This document shows, piece after piece, positions 63,566-64,000 of a DNA stretch of 64,000 bases (positions within the stretch are counted from its first letter, which is position 1; each line of letters begins with the position of its first letter). The DNA lies in NCBI GenBank assembly GCA_965198185.1, contig CBDAOU010000002.1, positions 434,001 through 498,000 on the forward strand. Reading direction: 5' to 3'. The notes under the pieces are model-generated. The model saw only the letters and a program-made list of their open reading frames with translations. It did no database searches and was not told the DNA's origin. Made by a program: the position numbers and the translations under genes. The DNA is from JAJECS01 sp965198185. Its GTDB lineage: Bacteria > Chloroflexota > UBA11872.

Positions 63566-64000
63566 CTAGCCGGCGACGCCGTACCGATAGACCGGATCGA
63601 TGACGTTCCGCAGGCGGTCGGGGAACCGGCTCACGATTCGCGGCGCCACGTTGCGCATTCGCTTGGCGATGTGGCGACGCAGGTAGACCATGCTGACGAC
63701 CATGGCCAGCAGCGAGCCGAGTGCGGCCATGGCGCCTAGAGCGCCGCCAAACATCAGGCCCGCCAGGGAGCCGTTCGCGGCGCCGAGCGGCTCGACATCG
63801 ACACGGGTATAGAACGACTTGAAGCCGAAGCCCCAATCCACGCCCCAGCCTTGGGAGACGTCCATTCCGGCGACCATGCCGGCGGTGGCGGCCACACCCA
63901 GGCCGACGCCGAGCGCCCAGGTCACCCCCGCGACGTTGCGAAACAGCAGGCCCCAGGCGATGCCGAAGCCGATGAAGCTGAAGACCGGGATATGAACGGT
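63566..64000 (-). CDS. Membrane protein, C-terminal part (5' end outside window)
   Basis: The frame is open to the window edge (145 codons visible). Hydrophobic segments: PVFSFIGFGIAWGLLF, TWALGVGLGVAATAGMVAGM and GGALGAMAALGSLLAMVVSM, followed by a basic tail (RRHIAKRMRNVAPRIVSRFP). The loop DVSQGWGVDWGFGFKSFYTR is polar. No family recognised; start lies beyond 64000. Confidence 0.6.
   Translation of the reverse strand, partial: TVHIPVFSFIGFGIAWGLLFRNVAGVTWALGVGLGVAATAGMVAGMDVSQGWGVDWGFGFKSFYTRVDVEPLGAANGSLAGLMFGGALGAMAALGSLLAMVVSMVYLRRHIAKRMRNVAPRIVSRFPDRLRNVIDPVYRYGVAG

Noticed and set aside
1..64000. tRNA, rRNA, riboswitch or transposase genes
   Set aside because: I looked for conserved tRNA arms, rRNA segments and DDE transposase or integrase motifs and saw none; short RNAs could be missed by eye.

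Overview
The window is high-GC bacterial DNA (most lines about 60-70 percent G+C) that reads like Chloroflexota, probably a marine or host-associated SAR202/Dehalococcoidia-like lineage. The best clue is the oligopeptide-type substrate-binding lipoprotein at 4840-6597, whose mature N-terminus is a Val/Glu/Lys-rich stalk of the type common in Chloroflexota. The gene mix also fits: several phytanoyl-CoA dioxygenase-like proteins, GcvT-fold demethylase-like enzymes, Gfo/Idh/MocA dehydrogenases paired with sugar isomerases, and hydantoinase A/B. The taxonomic call is inference; no rRNA or other marker gene is present.

Layout. 1-3371: end of an uptake/catabolism operon (M20 peptidase end, frameshifted TIM-barrel amidohydrolase, OppD- and OppF-type ATPases). 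3728-4614: a GntR/FCD regulator with a recognisable promoter and a palindromic operator-like site. 4840-15468: a complete, translationally coupled operon (binding protein, two permeases, two ATPases, HyuA, HyuB, amidohydrolase) that should import and hydrolyse an unidentified small cyclic amide or related compound.

15469-25405: an accessory island bracketed by two direct copies of the same amidohydrolase gene. It holds a VapBC pair whose toxin is broken by a 20-bp tandem duplication, two EEP-superfamily phosphohydrolase genes flanking a frameshifted Fe-S nuclease/RNase H-like/SF1 helicase, a leftover helicase 3' end, a decayed ADP-ribosylglycohydrolase, a D-2-hydroxyacid dehydrogenase and 86-bp intergenic repeats.

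26647-37000: a secreted metalloprotease with a mosaic base composition, a GNAT acetyltransferase, a PhyH dioxygenase, a broken beta-propeller/LRR protein, a PhyH tail relic, and a dimethylglycine dehydrogenase-like flavoprotein with a GcvT-like partner. 37255-46736: one giant surface protein (plant-type LRRs, 15 SwmB-like repeats, a DUF11-like domain and a triplicated C-terminal domain), split by frameshifts. 46811-50082: GNAT, a cyclophilin lipoprotein, a small membrane protein, a binding-protein relic and a DUF4268 nuclease-like protein. 50225-54389: a four-gene sugar/polyol oxidation operon. 54628-64000: an intact propeller/LRR lipoprotein, a maleate isomerase-like gene (frameshifted), a PD-(D/E)XK-like protein, an unusual M24 hydrolase, an aldo/keto reductase, another PhyH protein, a sialidase-like protein and the end of a membrane protein gene.

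A striking property is the number of broken reading frames (more than a dozen). Several can be explained by a one-base change in a short homopolymer, which suggests consensus errors. Others (in-frame stop, 20-bp duplication, truncated duplicates) look like genuine decay. No tRNA, rRNA, CRISPR array, transposase or integrase was found.
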